64,000 nucleotides of DNA from assembly GCA_002085155.1 (NCBI GenBank), contig NASX01000018.1, positions 18,097 through 82,096 of the forward strand, written 5' to 3'. This document shows, one piece after another, positions 52,949 to 62,260 of the stretch (its first letter is position 1; the number at the start of each line of letters is the position of its first letter). Below the pieces are notes generated by a model. That model was not told the DNA's origin. It did no database searches and was given only the letters and a program-made list of their open reading frames with translations. The stretch is from Sorangiineae bacterium NIC37A_2. GTDB lineage: Bacteria > Myxococcota_A > Polyangia > Polyangiales > Polyangiaceae. Made by a program: the position numbers and the translations under genes.

Positions 52949-54370
52949 TCACTTGACCACAACGTAACGCTTCTGCCCTCCTCGCATGAGGAGCAAGAGC
53001 CGCGGAGAGCTCGCCGCCTTGTAAGCTTGGGCCGCCTGCTCAGCGCTCTCGACCGGCTTCCGGTTCACCTCGAGCAGGATATCACCCCGCCGCACCTGCG
53101 CCTGGGCGACCTTCGAACCGGGCTTCACTCGAACCACCACCGCACCACGGACGTCCTTGTTCACCCCGAGCTGCTGCCGCACCTCAGGCGTCAGATCTCC
53201 CAGGACGAGACCCTCTACGTCTCCTGCCTTTTCCTTCTCCTGCGCCTTCGGCTCAGGGATCTGCGCCCCGTCGCTCGGCAGGGTTCCGAGCACGGCGGTG
53301 AGCCGGATCTTCTTCTTGTCGCGGATCACGGAGAGCTCAACGCTCTTGCCCGCGCCAGCGCTTGCCACAGCGTTCCGCAGCCGGCCCACCGAGTCCACGG
53401 GCTGGCCCGCCACGTGCGTCACGATATCGCCGCTCTTGAGTCCCGCCTTACTGCCAGGACCATCCGGCACGACATCCGCGATCAGCACGCCGCCCGACTC
53501 GCGCAGACCGAGAGCCTCTTTCAGGTCGCGGTTGAGCTCTTGAAGCGAAGCGCCCAAATAGCCGCGGGTGACGCGCCCGTTCTCCTTGAGCGCGCTCAGG
53601 ATCGGCTGCGCCATGTTGCTCGGAATCGCAAAACCGATGCCCATGTATCCACCGCTCCGTGAGAGGATCGCGGTATTGATCCCGACGAGCTCACCGCGCG
53701 TGTTGATCAGTGCACCACCCGAATTTCCGGGGTTAATGGCGGCGTCGGTCTGGATAAAGTCTTCGTAGTCGACGATGCCCATGTCGGCTCGACCCTTCGC
53801 CGAAACGATGCCCATCGTCACCGTCTGACCCACGCCAAAGGGATTGCCCACGGCGAGTACAGTCTCACCGAGGCGCAATTTCGAGGAGTCACCAAAGCGA
53901 GCGGGAACCAGCTTGATCCCTTCGCCTTGGACCTTCAATAGCGCAAGATCGCTCTTCGCATCAGCACCCAAGAGCCGCGCCTCATACTCGCGATCGTCGT
54001 TCGTCTTCACGATCAGCTCATCGGCTCCATCGACCACGTGATTGTTGGTCACGATCAAGCCGTCACTCGAGATCACGACCCCCGACCCCAGGCCTTCTTG
54101 CTTCCGCTCGGTCGGCGGAATACCAAAGAAGAACCCCATCGGACTCTCCATCCGCGCTGTCCTGGTCGACTGCACGCTGACGATCGAAGGCAGCACCTTC
54201 TCGATCACGTCGGCGATGTCCCCGCCCGTCGCGGGTCCTACGGCCGCGGCCTCGAGAGGGCTTGTCTCCGGGGCAACTCGCGCCCCTTGCGCGCTGTTAC
54301 AGCCCGAGACGGAAGCTATTGTAACTAAAAGAAAAATCGGGAGCGAGCGGGCGTTCAGCAGCGTCTTCAT
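52949..54370 (-). CDS. htrA: HtrA/Deg-family serine protease, probable lipoprotein
   Basis: The 473-residue periplasmic protease has the catalytic triad His111 (TNNHVV), Asp141 (KSDLALL) and Ser217 (GNSGGA) and two PDZ domains (about 285-365 and 390-465). It begins at ATG 54370 with a signal ending in VSGC, Cys24, so it is likely membrane-anchored by lipid instead of free in the periplasm. The alternative start at 54526 would put this signal internally. It degrades or refolds damaged envelope proteins. It lies between a lytic transglycosylase and the che operon; a promoter-like sequence precedes it. Confidence 0.93.
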   Translation of the reverse strand: MKTLLNARSLPIFLLVTIASVSGCNSAQGARVAPETSPLEAAAVGPATGGDIADVIEKVLPSIVSVQSTRTARMESPMGFFFGIPPTERKQEGLGSGVVISSDGLIVTNNHVVDGADELIVKTNDDREYEARLLGADAKSDLALLKVQGEGIKLVPARFGDSSKLRLGETVLAVGNPFGVGQTVTMGIVSAKGRADMGIVDYEDFIQTDAAINPGNSGGALINTRGELVGINTAILSRSGGYMGIGFAIPSNMAQPILSALKENGRVTRGYLGASLQELNRDLKEALGLRESGGVLIADVVPDGPGSKAGLKSGDIVTHVAGQPVDSVGRLRNAVASAGAGKSVELSVIRDKKKIRLTAVLGTLPSDGAQIPEPKAQEKEKAGDVEGLVLGDLTPEVRQQLGVNKDVRGAVVVRVKPGSKVAQAQVRRGDILLEVNRKPVESAEQAAQAYKAASSPRLLLLMRGGQKRYVVVK

Positions 54371-54409
54371 ACGACTCTCAGCGGGGCAAACCGGAGCCCT
54401 CGCCGGATT

Positions 54410-54439
54410 ATTCCATGAAAGAGGACCTAGGCCCGTCAA
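54410..54439 (-). promoter_or_regulatory. Candidate htrA promoter
   Basis: TTGACG (-35, 54439-54434) and TGGAAT (-10, 54415-54410) are separated by 18 bp on the minus strand, about 40 bp before the htrA start and just after the cheB stop. It would allow htrA expression independent of the che operon. An extracytoplasmic-function sigma site was not recognised. Confidence 0.35.
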
Positions 54440-54440
54440 G

Positions 54441-55493
54441 TCACCGATCCAACGCTCGGACTTCCTCTGCGATGGCGCTCGCGATCTGGTGAAGAGGCAA
54501 AATTCGATCCGCAAGTTTCGCCTCAATCACCGAACGCGGCATCCCGAACACCACGGAGGTCTCTTCGCTCTCAACGAGCACACGCCCACCTTCGGCCTTC
54601 ACAGCTTTACAGCCCTCGGTGCCGTCATCGGCCATGCCCGTCAGCACCACGGCGATCACGCGCCTGCGGAAGATCGTGGCAGCGCTGCGAAACAGGCGAT
54701 CTCCGCTCGGGACGAATCGATCTTCATCAGTCCTCGGCACAATCGCGATGGTGGGATCCATCATGGTGCCTCGGAGCTCCATGCTCTTCATCCCGGGACA
54801 GACCAAGACATCACCCGCCGCGAGTTTATCTCCCTCCTCAGCCTCCCGAACGCGCAGGCGGCTGCCCCGGTCGAGACGTTCGGAAAAGGTGCGAGTGAAT
54901 TTGTCCGGCATGTGCTGCGCTACGAGCACCACCGCGCGCAAGTCAGCCGGAAGCCCGCTCATGATTTCCATGAGTGCGCTCGGCCCTCCCGTCGAAGCCG
55001 CGATCACGACGGCTGCTCTTGGGACGCTGTGGGGCGGGCTCGGAACCTTGGGTAATGCCGGAGGAGCGCTCCCGGCGAAAGCCGGCTTGACGCGTCGCAC
55101 CGCCCGGAGCGCAAGGACCTTTTGGGTCAACTCATTCTTAATGTGCTCGTCGGTCGGCGCGAGCACATCGGGCTTCGCAATGAAGTCCGCCGCGCCCAGT
55201 TCAAGCGCCTTGAAGACATTCTCTTTCTGCGCGTAGCTCGAAATCACGAGCACGGGCCGCGGCGCCTTCGCCATCAAGATGCGCAGGAAGGTAAAACCGT
55301 CCATCCTCGGCATCTCAAGGTCCAAGGTAATGAGGTCGGGCTCAGCCGAGTGCACGAGGCGCAGGGCTTCTTCCCCGTTCGCGGCCCGCGCCACCACGCG
55401 CACCCCGTCGATCTTGCCGAGCATGTCGCTCAGGCTGCGACGATTCATGGCCGAATCATCGACCACCAGGACCTTCAGCTCAGGCTCATTCAT
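54441..55493 (-). CDS. cheB: Chemotaxis response regulator protein-glutamate methylesterase
   Basis: Removes methyl groups from receptors and is activated by CheA. The receiver domain has VVDDSAMNR and the phosphoacceptor Asp58 (ITLDLEMP); a ~40-residue linker leads to the methylesterase with catalytic Ser (IAASTGGPSA), His (AQHMPDKFT) and Asp (GMADDG; most CheB have GMGxDG). Length 350 is typical. The start overlaps the cheR stop by four bases. Confidence 0.94.
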   Translation of the reverse strand: MNEPELKVLVVDDSAMNRRSLSDMLGKIDGVRVVARAANGEEALRLVHSAEPDLITLDLEMPRMDGFTFLRILMAKAPRPVLVISSYAQKENVFKALELGAADFIAKPDVLAPTDEHIKNELTQKVLALRAVRRVKPAFAGSAPPALPKVPSPPHSVPRAAVVIAASTGGPSALMEIMSGLPADLRAVVLVAQHMPDKFTRTFSERLDRGSRLRVREAEEGDKLAAGDVLVCPGMKSMELRGTMMDPTIAIVPRTDEDRFVPSGDRLFRSAATIFRRRVIAVVLTGMADDGTEGCKAVKAEGGRVLVESEETSVVFGMPRSVIEAKLADRILPLHQIASAIAEEVRALDR

Positions 55494-56356
55494 GATGCGT
55501 TCCGCCTAGCTGCCAGCTGCGCGGCCGGAGCTCGCCGATAGACAAGATCCTTCTGAAGGTGGACCGGCTCGAAGGGGGAGTCTGAGTTCAGCAGAGACTC
55601 GGTGTGGCCCAAGAAAAGATAGCCTCCCGGCACGAGCCGCTCGTAGAAGAGAGGCGTGACCCGAGCGCGCGTCTCTTCATCCATGTAGATGAAGACGTTT
55701 CGACAGAAGATCGCGTCCACTCGCCCCACCTCTCGGACCTCGTCCGGCCGCATCAAATTCACGCGTCGAAACGAGCAGAGGCGCCGGACCGGCGCGCTGA
55801 CGCGAAACCCGTCCCCCTCCGGCTCGAAGAGTTCAGGCATCTCAAGGGGCGAAGTCGCCCGAAAGGAGGAGGCCCGGTAGATAGCCCTGCGCGCATGCTC
55901 CACGTTCGACTCGCACAAGTCGGTGCCCACCACGTGGACCTTGAAGTTGACCAAGAGGGGGTTCTTCGCGAGCAGATAGGCGATCGAATAGGCCTCCTCT
56001 CCCGTCGAACAGCCAGCGCTCCAAACTGTGAGTCGACCCGACCCCCGTGAAGCAGCCGCGAGCTCGGGGATCACCTCCTCTTCGAATGCGTCGAACTGAT
56101 ACCGCTGACGAAAGAAGTAGGTCTCTTTGGTGGTGAGGGCTTCGAGGAGCCTGTCCTGCTCGTCGAAGCTGCTGCGCAGCACGCTGAGGTAATGATCGAA
56201 GCTCCGACTGCCGATCGCCTGGGCGCGCTCAACCGCCTTTCTCGTGATCGTAACGCGAGCCGCATTCTCGAGGGAGAGCCCGGCCAGGGCCCGCACGATA
56301 CTCTGGAGCTCTTCGAGCTCTCGTGCGTCGAGTGTTGCCGGTAGCGACCGTTCCAC
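55490..56356 (-). CDS. cheR: Chemotaxis protein methyltransferase
   Basis: A 288-residue SAM-dependent methyltransferase that adds methyl groups to receptor glutamates. The SAM site appears in VWSAGCSTGEEAYSIAYLL, with KETYFFRQRYQFDAF at the start of the catalytic domain and IFCRNVFIYMD near the end. The start GTG at 56356 is placed 10 bases after the cheW stop; the longer frame back to 56467 overlaps cheW. No C-terminal TPR is present. Confidence 0.92.
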   Translation of the reverse strand: MERSLPATLDARELEELQSIVRALAGLSLENAARVTITRKAVERAQAIGSRSFDHYLSVLRSSFDEQDRLLEALTTKETYFFRQRYQFDAFEEEVIPELAAASRGSGRLTVWSAGCSTGEEAYSIAYLLAKNPLLVNFKVHVVGTDLCESNVEHARRAIYRASSFRATSPLEMPELFEPEGDGFRVSAPVRRLCSFRRVNLMRPDEVREVGRVDAIFCRNVFIYMDEETRARVTPLFYERLVPGGYLFLGHTESLLNSDSPFEPVHLQKDLVYRRAPAAQLAARRNAS

Positions 56357-56366
56357 AGGGGATAGC

Positions 56367-56867
56367 CTACTTCGAAACGAGCGCCGGGGGAGAAGGAAAT
56401 GAAAGCTGCGCGATCCTGGGCACGGAAACGATGAAGACGATCGTGTCCCTGTGGGTGAACACCTCATCCGAGGTCAAAACTCCCGCATTTTGATCCCGGA
56501 GGGATTGTCGGAATAGGCTTTCGGCGACGCGGATCACGTCGTGCACCTGGGAGACCAAGACCCCGAATGTCCGACCTTCATGGCTCAAGAGGATCCACTT
56601 CTCCTTCCCCGTCGGCGGCACCGGCCCGAGCCCCAGTCCACGCGCGACGTCGACGATGGGCACGACGCTCCCTCGGTACTCGATCGCACCGAGCACGAGC
56701 TCCGAGTGCTCGGGAACAGCAGTGAGTTTCTGGGGCGCGACGATTTGGCGCACGAACTCGACGGGAATCGCAAACTGGCTCTGACCGACCGAGCACAGGA
56801 CAAAGGTTCGCTCATTGCCGGTCGGCGCAAGCCGCGTCCGCTCCCGGAAACGTCGCTCGGTCCTCAT
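56367..56867 (-). CDS. cheW: CheW-like adaptor protein (first)
   Basis: A 166-residue CheW-domain protein coupling receptors to CheA. The two-barrel SH3-like fold shows LCSVGQSQFAIPVEFVRQIV, LGAIEYRGSVVPIVDV and FGVLVSQVHDVIRV. A ~20-residue basic N-terminal tail is extra. It overlaps the other cheW by four bases. Confidence 0.92.
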   Translation of the reverse strand: MRTERRFRERTRLAPTGNERTFVLCSVGQSQFAIPVEFVRQIVAPQKLTAVPEHSELVLGAIEYRGSVVPIVDVARGLGLGPVPPTGKEKWILLSHEGRTFGVLVSQVHDVIRVAESLFRQSLRDQNAGVLTSDEVFTHRDTIVFIVSVPRIAQLSFPSPPALVSK

Positions 56868-57346
56868 CGGGTCCCCCGGCTGAGCGCCGCGCCCAGGTCA
56901 AGGAGCACGATGCTGGAGGAGTGGCCCGGTCGCCCGATGCCTCGAACAACTTCCGTCGAGTCGGCCCCGAGGCCAAGCGCCACCTGCTCCACCTGATCGT
57001 CAGGGAGGCGCAGCACCTGGTCGACCTCGTCGACGCGAGCCGCCATCAGCTCGTCCTCCGGTCCGCGGCCGAGCAAGAGGCGCCCTTTGTTCGGAGGGCT
57101 CTCCCCTTCGACGCCGAGGACCACCCGCAAATCAACGACAGTCAGTAGGCGTCCCCGAACGCTCGCCACGCCCAAGATCGCCTTCGGCGCCCGGGGGACT
57201 TCCGTGAGCGGCGGCGGAACGACAATCTCGAGCACCGATGCGAGAGGAACCGCGTAGGACTCCCCCGCGAGCGAGAACGAGAGAAACTCATTCCCTTCGT
57301 CGCGTCGAGACTCTTCCTCGATGGTCTGTAGAGCAAGCTTAGCCAT
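56864..57346 (-). CDS. cheW: CheW-like adaptor protein (second)
   Basis: A 160-residue CheW-domain protein with FLSFSLAGESYAVPLASVLEIV, ILGVASVRGRLLTVVDLRVVLG and MAARVDEVDQVLRLPD. It overlaps the cheA stop by eight bases. The two CheW copies differ clearly, so they are not a recent duplicate; they may bind different receptors. Confidence 0.92.
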   Translation of the reverse strand: MAKLALQTIEEESRRDEGNEFLSFSLAGESYAVPLASVLEIVVPPPLTEVPRAPKAILGVASVRGRLLTVVDLRVVLGVEGESPPNKGRLLLGRGPEDELMAARVDEVDQVLRLPDDQVEQVALGLGADSTEVVRGIGRPGHSSSIVLLDLGAALSRGTR

Positions 57347-59432
57347 AACTGAGAGCCTTGGTCCTACTTTCCGTCGAACTCCAAACCTCTTCCACGATGG
57401 CGGCCACGTCGAGTACGAGGCCTACACGCTGATCGTCAAACTCGGTCGCTCCTGAGAAACCTTTGACTTTCGCGAGTGAACGCCCGAGGGCTTTGATGAC
57501 GACGTCTTTCTGTCCAAAAATTTCATCGACAACGAGCCCAAGCCGCCGCTCTCCGACCTGGGCGACGACGACGAACTTCTTCCCTGATGAGGGGTTCCCC
57601 TCGATCCGAAGCAGCTGACTCAAACGACACAGGGCGAGCGTCGTCCCGCGGAGCGAGAGCACCTCTTTTCCTTCGACGATGCGAGGACGCGTCTCCAAGA
57701 TGAGCACCTCGGCTACGGACGCAAAGGGGACCGCAAAGACCTGGCTCCCCACACGGACCAAGAGCGCGCGCACAATCGCGAGCGTCACCGGGAGCGTGAT
57801 GGTGATCTTGGTCCCGATACCAAGCTCACTGTGGACATCGATCACGCCACCGATACGAGAGATGTTCGTCTTGACGACGTCCATGCCGACGCCGCGCCCG
57901 GAGAGCTCGGTGATGCCACTCTTCGTACTCAGCCCCGGCAGGAACATGAGCGCGAGGGCTTCTCCGTGGCTGAGCTGATCCGCTTCGGAAGTGGAGAGAC
58001 TGCCGAGCTCAACCGCCTTTTGCACGAGCCGTGCGGTGTCGATTCCTCGTCCGTCGTCCTCGACCTCGATGACGACGTGATTACCCTTCTGATAGGCGTT
58101 CAGCGCGATGGTCCCGGTCTGAGGTTTCTGAACCCGGGCTCGCTCGTCAAGCGCTTCGATGCCGTGATCGATGGCGTTCCGCAGCATGTGCAAGAGCGGA
58201 TCGCCGAGTTCTTCGACGAGGAGCTTGTCGATCTCCGTCTCGGCTCCCGTCACGACGAGACGCACATCGCGGCTCAGTTCACGGCTCGTCTGCCGCACGC
58301 CGCGCGCCAACCGGTCAAAGACCTGGCTCAGCGGCACCATACGCATCTCGAGGATGCCCTCCTGCATATCGCCGAGCCGACGATCGAAAGCGTGAAGCAG
58401 CCGGGCCAAGTCGCGGCGGGCCTTGCTATCGATGTTCGCCCGAATCCGAACGGCCAGCGCCTCGAGCGAGCTCTTCAAGATCGCCATCTCACCGAGGCCG
58501 TTCATGAGATAGTCCAGCTTGCGGATGTCGACGCGAACCGCCCGCACCGAAGCTTTCATCTCGACGCGCGTCCCTGGTCGCTCGAAATGCAAGTCCGAAG
58601 CGACTGGACGGGTTCCCACGGATTCCGGCGCAAGGGCCGCGGAGAGCGGTGTCCCGGTCACCGGAGCAGCCGGCTGCATCGCCCCACGTGAAACAGTGGG
58701 GATCTTCATGATCTGGCGCGCGGGGTTCGAAAGCGCTGCTTGGACCTCCGCCTCGGGGACCCCCGTCGCCAGGATCAGGTCGAGTTCGAGTACATCGCGA
58801 TCGGTGACCTCGCCCGTCGGGAGATAGGTGATCACCTCTCCGAGCTGACGAGCTCGATCCTTGAGCGCTTCGATCTCTTGATCGATGGTCATCAGATCGA
58901 ACTGACTGCGCACTCGATAGAGCGAGAGACCCGCTGCGAGATTCGTCCGGAGACGATGCTCCTCGTACTCCGTGAGCACCGACCAGATCGCCGGATCAAC
59001 ACCGTAGTCTTCGTTGCTTGTCTTCGCGCCGCCGCGGATGACCCCGTCGATTGCCGCCGAGATGGCCGCCAAAGCGGCTTCGTCGCGGGGCGTATCGCCG
59101 CTCTTACTCGCCCCGATGAATCCTTGCATGACGTCGATGGCCGCGAACAGGACGTCGAGCAATTCGGGCCCGAGCACGGTCCGGCCCAGCCTCACCTCGC
59201 CCAGCAGATCCTCGAGCTTGTGCGCGAGCTGCCCGAGTTCAACGGCGGAGAAAATCCCAGCCAGGCCCTTGAGCGTGTGGATCGCGCGAAACGCTTCGTT
59301 GACGAGCTCCGGATCGGTCCGCCCCTTCTTGAAAGCAGAGTCAATGCCGAGCAGGGAGCGAGAGAACGACTCGACAATCTCTTGGGCTTCGCCCAGGAAG
59401 TCTTCCCCTCCTTTTTCCCCGTAGTCTGTCAC
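57339..59432 (-). CDS. cheA: Chemotaxis histidine kinase CheA
   Basis: The 697-residue kinase has an N-terminal Hpt domain with phosphorylated His52 (FRAIHTLKGLAG), and a P2-like domain at ~150-250 (YRVRSQFDLMTIDQEIEALK). A dimerisation helix pair follows near 310 (MNGLGEMAILKSSLEALA), then the HATPase domain (N-box LLHMLRNAIDHGIE, G-box DDGRGID and GRGVGMDVVK) and a C-terminal CheW-like regulatory domain. It would phosphorylate CheB and a CheY that is not in the window. First gene of the cheA-cheW-cheW-cheR-cheB run. Confidence 0.95.
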   Translation of the reverse strand: MTDYGEKGGEDFLGEAQEIVESFSRSLLGIDSAFKKGRTDPELVNEAFRAIHTLKGLAGIFSAVELGQLAHKLEDLLGEVRLGRTVLGPELLDVLFAAIDVMQGFIGASKSGDTPRDEAALAAISAAIDGVIRGGAKTSNEDYGVDPAIWSVLTEYEEHRLRTNLAAGLSLYRVRSQFDLMTIDQEIEALKDRARQLGEVITYLPTGEVTDRDVLELDLILATGVPEAEVQAALSNPARQIMKIPTVSRGAMQPAAPVTGTPLSAALAPESVGTRPVASDLHFERPGTRVEMKASVRAVRVDIRKLDYLMNGLGEMAILKSSLEALAVRIRANIDSKARRDLARLLHAFDRRLGDMQEGILEMRMVPLSQVFDRLARGVRQTSRELSRDVRLVVTGAETEIDKLLVEELGDPLLHMLRNAIDHGIEALDERARVQKPQTGTIALNAYQKGNHVVIEVEDDGRGIDTARLVQKAVELGSLSTSEADQLSHGEALALMFLPGLSTKSGITELSGRGVGMDVVKTNISRIGGVIDVHSELGIGTKITITLPVTLAIVRALLVRVGSQVFAVPFASVAEVLILETRPRIVEGKEVLSLRGTTLALCRLSQLLRIEGNPSSGKKFVVVAQVGERRLGLVVDEIFGQKDVVIKALGRSLAKVKGFSGATEFDDQRVGLVLDVAAIVEEVWSSTESRTKALSYG

Positions 59433-59618
59433 GCGATCGGCCTCGACGAAGGATCAGCGTATCAAAGCGGTCCGAACAGGTCCAAAAGCTACCCGTGCCC
59501 TACCGCTTTTTGTGCGGTTTTTTGGCGAGCCATTGGGCGCCGCGGCGGGGCCGGCTATAGCTGTCGCACCCCGAAAGCCAAGTTCGCTCGAGGCCCGATA
59601 GAGCGAAAAAGCGCGAAG

Positions 59619-61094
59619 ATGAGTCGAGCAGACCAAGCCGAACAGATGCGCCCCTCCCCCGCGAACAGCCTGGACGAGGTCTGGGCCCGAAAGCACGCAG
59701 GCGTGAGCCCATCGAGACGCCCCACCGTTGCCGTCATCGGTGCAGGCTGCTCCGGTTTGGTCACGGCGAAGGAACTCCGACAGCGCGGCCTTGAGCCCGT
59801 TGTGTTCGAGATGGGCAGTCGGGTCGGCGGTCTTTGGGTCTTTGGGAACGACAACGGCCGAGGCGGCGCGTATCGCTCGCTGCGCATCAACACCTCCCGG
59901 ACCATGACCGAGTTTTCAGATTTTCCGCTCCCTCCGGGCGCCGGTGACTATCCGGGCCATGACGAGATGGCGAAGTACTTCGCTGCCTACGCGGAGCACT
60001 TCGATCTGCTTCGATCCATTCGCTTCCGGACCGAGGTCAAAAGCGCCGAGCCGATCGGAGACAATGAGGGGTATCGCCTCACCGTCCGGAGTCGCGAGAG
60101 CGGCGCCGAAGAGACGCTCTTCTTTGATGCTCTCGTCGTCGCCAACGGACACCATTTCGAACCCTCCCGCCCGGCGCTGCCCGGTCTCGATCAATTCAAA
60201 GGAGCAGTCTTCCACAGCCACGAATATCTCGACCCGAAAACGCCCGTAGAGCTCTCTGGGCGCAGGGTATGCGTCATCGGCGCGGGGAACAGCGCGGTCG
60301 ACATCGCTTCGGAGGCCACACTCGCCGGCGCAAAGGTCACGATCGCCATGCGCACGCCGACCTTCATTCTTCCGAAGTACCTCTTCGGAAAGCCGATCGA
60401 TCAGGGGACGATCATTCCGCGCTTTTTGCCTGGGAGCTGGCGACGCAAAATCGCGACCATCGGCGTCCGTCTTTTCATCGGCAAGATGAGCGACTTTGGT
60501 TTGCCCGAGCCCACTTACGACGTGGGGCAAGCGCACCCGACTCTCTCGGATACGCTGCCGCAGTTGGTTCAAAGAGGTGAGGTGCAGGTGCGCGGAGCGA
60601 TCCGCCGCATCGAAGGGAACAAGATTTGGTTCGAAGGAGGCGGCCCGGGGGATCCTTCCGAGTTCGACGTCTTGATTTTGGCCACAGGGTATCGCGTGTC
60701 CTTCCCCTTCTTCTCCTTCGAGCACATCTCAGCGCCGGACAACACTCTTCCGCTTTTTGGCCGCGTTTTTCATCCGCAGCATCGGCGTGTCTTCTTCGTC
60801 GGACTCGCGCAAACCATCGGCGCCATTACGCGCACGGCAGAGCTTCAGGCGCGCTGGATCGCCGCGCACTTAAGTGGCGACTACAACCTCCCAGAGGCTT
60901 CCGAAATGGAGGAAATGATCCAAAAGAGCGAACAGGCGATGCGAGCACGATACGTCCCCTCCGCGCGGCACACCATGCAAGTCGACCCTGAAGAGTTCCG
61001 CCGTTTCTTTTCCCGGGAGCTCGCGCGGGGACAGAAGCGAGCGCGACTCGGTCAGGGCATCGCTTTTGAAGTGAAAGGAAAGCTGGGGGCATGA
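59619..61094 (+). CDS. Flavin-dependent monooxygenase (FMO-like)
   Basis: The 491-residue protein has the FAD-binding VAVIGAGCSGLV (Rossmann glycines near 41-46), the FMO signature FKGAVFHSHEYL (near residue 197), and the NADPH-binding VCVIGAGNSAVDIA. These define the flavin-containing/Baeyer-Villiger monooxygenase family; FMO-type F-x-G-x-x-x-H-x-x-x-Y/F is present. The substrate is unknown. ATG 59619 gives MSRADQAEQM; an in-frame ATG at 59646 is possible. The long open frame from 58740 is antisense to cheA and not used. Its stop overlaps the next start by four bases. Confidence 0.88.
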   Translation: MSRADQAEQMRPSPANSLDEVWARKHAGVSPSRRPTVAVIGAGCSGLVTAKELRQRGLEPVVFEMGSRVGGLWVFGNDNGRGGAYRSLRINTSRTMTEFSDFPLPPGAGDYPGHDEMAKYFAAYAEHFDLLRSIRFRTEVKSAEPIGDNEGYRLTVRSRESGAEETLFFDALVVANGHHFEPSRPALPGLDQFKGAVFHSHEYLDPKTPVELSGRRVCVIGAGNSAVDIASEATLAGAKVTIAMRTPTFILPKYLFGKPIDQGTIIPRFLPGSWRRKIATIGVRLFIGKMSDFGLPEPTYDVGQAHPTLSDTLPQLVQRGEVQVRGAIRRIEGNKIWFEGGGPGDPSEFDVLILATGYRVSFPFFSFEHISAPDNTLPLFGRVFHPQHRRVFFVGLAQTIGAITRTAELQARWIAAHLSGDYNLPEASEMEEMIQKSEQAMRARYVPSARHTMQVDPEEFRRFFSRELARGQKRARLGQGIAFEVKGKLGA

Positions 61095-61912
61095 ACCGAT
61101 CCCGCTGGCTCACCGCCCTTGCTTTGCTCGTAGCAGCGCTCAGCGCGGTCGACCCGCGCGGCGCGATCTTCGCCCTCCTCCTCAACTGCATCGCCCTCGC
61201 GGCGCTGCCACCGAAGACCTCTGAGAAGGAAGGAACACGTCGTTTCGAGCTCATCGCTCTGCTCGCTGCGCTCGCGCTCAACGTCATATCGCTGGGGCGG
61301 TTCGTAGTGCGCGAGGCCATGCCGGGGATCTCCGACGCGCGCGTCCGCGATGAGAGCGGTCGTGCTGTGTCGCGGCTGCGAGAGATCTTGTTTGCCGAGG
61401 ACGCATTTCGCAGGCTCGCTCCGATCGATCCTGATGGCGATAAGCTCGGGAGCGCAGGGTTGCTCGCGGAGCTCTCCGGCGACGTACCGGTGCGGGGCTC
61501 TGAAAAGCCGCTTGAGCTTCCGCCCCTTGCTCCGCGTTTTGCTCCGCGGGTGATCACGGAGCATGGGCCCGCCTTCGAGGAAGGAGAGTTCCTTTACTAC
61601 GTCTGCTTGCCTCAAAAGGACGGGAGCTACTCGGCGCAGCCTTCCGGAGAGATCGACGACGAGAAAGCTGAGCGCAGCTTCCTCGCCTACGCATGGCCAG
61701 CCCATGAAGAAGGGCGCTTCACCGTGACCTATTTCATCGATCAAGACGAGCGAATCGGCGAAACGGCGCAGGACACGCCCCCGCGCTGGGCCGGCCCCTT
61801 CCGTGCCCCGCCTTGTGACGCTGCCATTCATCCAGAGACACGAGATCTCTTCTCTCCCTGGAAAGGCAAAAAAGCCCGTCTTCGAGCGGCTGAGCCCGGA
61901 TCGCCCGACTGA
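61091..61912 (+). CDS. Membrane-anchored protein of unknown function
   Basis: The 273-residue protein has two hydrophobic segments at the N-terminus (about 7-40 and 52-72) and a soluble domain that begins near LREILFAEDAFRRLAP. DPDGDKLGSAGLLAELSG resembles the acidic loop found in pilin-like proteins with D-x-DGD motifs. The C-terminal region is Glu/Lys-rich and contains a conserved-looking YFIDQDERIGE. No function is assigned. It overlaps the FMO gene, suggesting shared expression. Confidence 0.6.
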   Translation: MNRSRWLTALALLVAALSAVDPRGAIFALLLNCIALAALPPKTSEKEGTRRFELIALLAALALNVISLGRFVVREAMPGISDARVRDESGRAVSRLREILFAEDAFRRLAPIDPDGDKLGSAGLLAELSGDVPVRGSEKPLELPPLAPRFAPRVITEHGPAFEEGEFLYYVCLPQKDGSYSAQPSGEIDDEKAERSFLAYAWPAHEEGRFTVTYFIDQDERIGETAQDTPPRWAGPFRAPPCDAAIHPETRDLFSPWKGKKARLRAAEPGSPD

Positions 61913-61958
61913 TCGTTTCGTGATAACGAACCGTCCGCCGGCCAGAAGCGGAGAACGG

Positions 61959-62255
61959 ATGTCAAAAGACCTAGAGAAGACCGAGAGCGACGCGGAGCTC
62001 GAAGCGGACGGGGCGCTGCCGCCCGTAGTGCTCCGGATGGTCGTCGAAGTCCGCTCGGACGGGAGCCGAACGGTCGCCCGCGGGGCCATCGAAGATGTCC
62101 CGACCGGCGAGCGAGTCCAGGTCAAAATCGACAATTTTTCTCCCCTCCTCCTCGGCAAAGAAATCACGCGCGCGCTCATCGGGCTCCCCTCCCTCGCGAA
62201 ACGCGCTGCCGTACGGATGCTCCTCCCGCGCACGACGGGCTCGAAGAACGACTGA
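61959..62255 (+). CDS. Small hypothetical protein
   Basis: A 98-residue basic/acidic protein with beta-rich centre (LRMVVEVRSDGSRTVARGAI ...) and a hydrophobic, Arg-ended C-terminus. GGAG lies upstream of ATG 61959. The longer open frame from 61803 overlaps the previous gene and is not used. It begins 46 bp after the membrane protein and ends five bases before dusB, so it likely belongs to this run. No family was recognised. Confidence 0.6.
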   Translation: MSKDLEKTESDAELEADGALPPVVLRMVVEVRSDGSRTVARGAIEDVPTGERVQVKIDNFSPLLLGKEITRALIGLPSLAKRAAVRMLLPRTTGSKND

Positions 62256-62260
62256 AGAAC

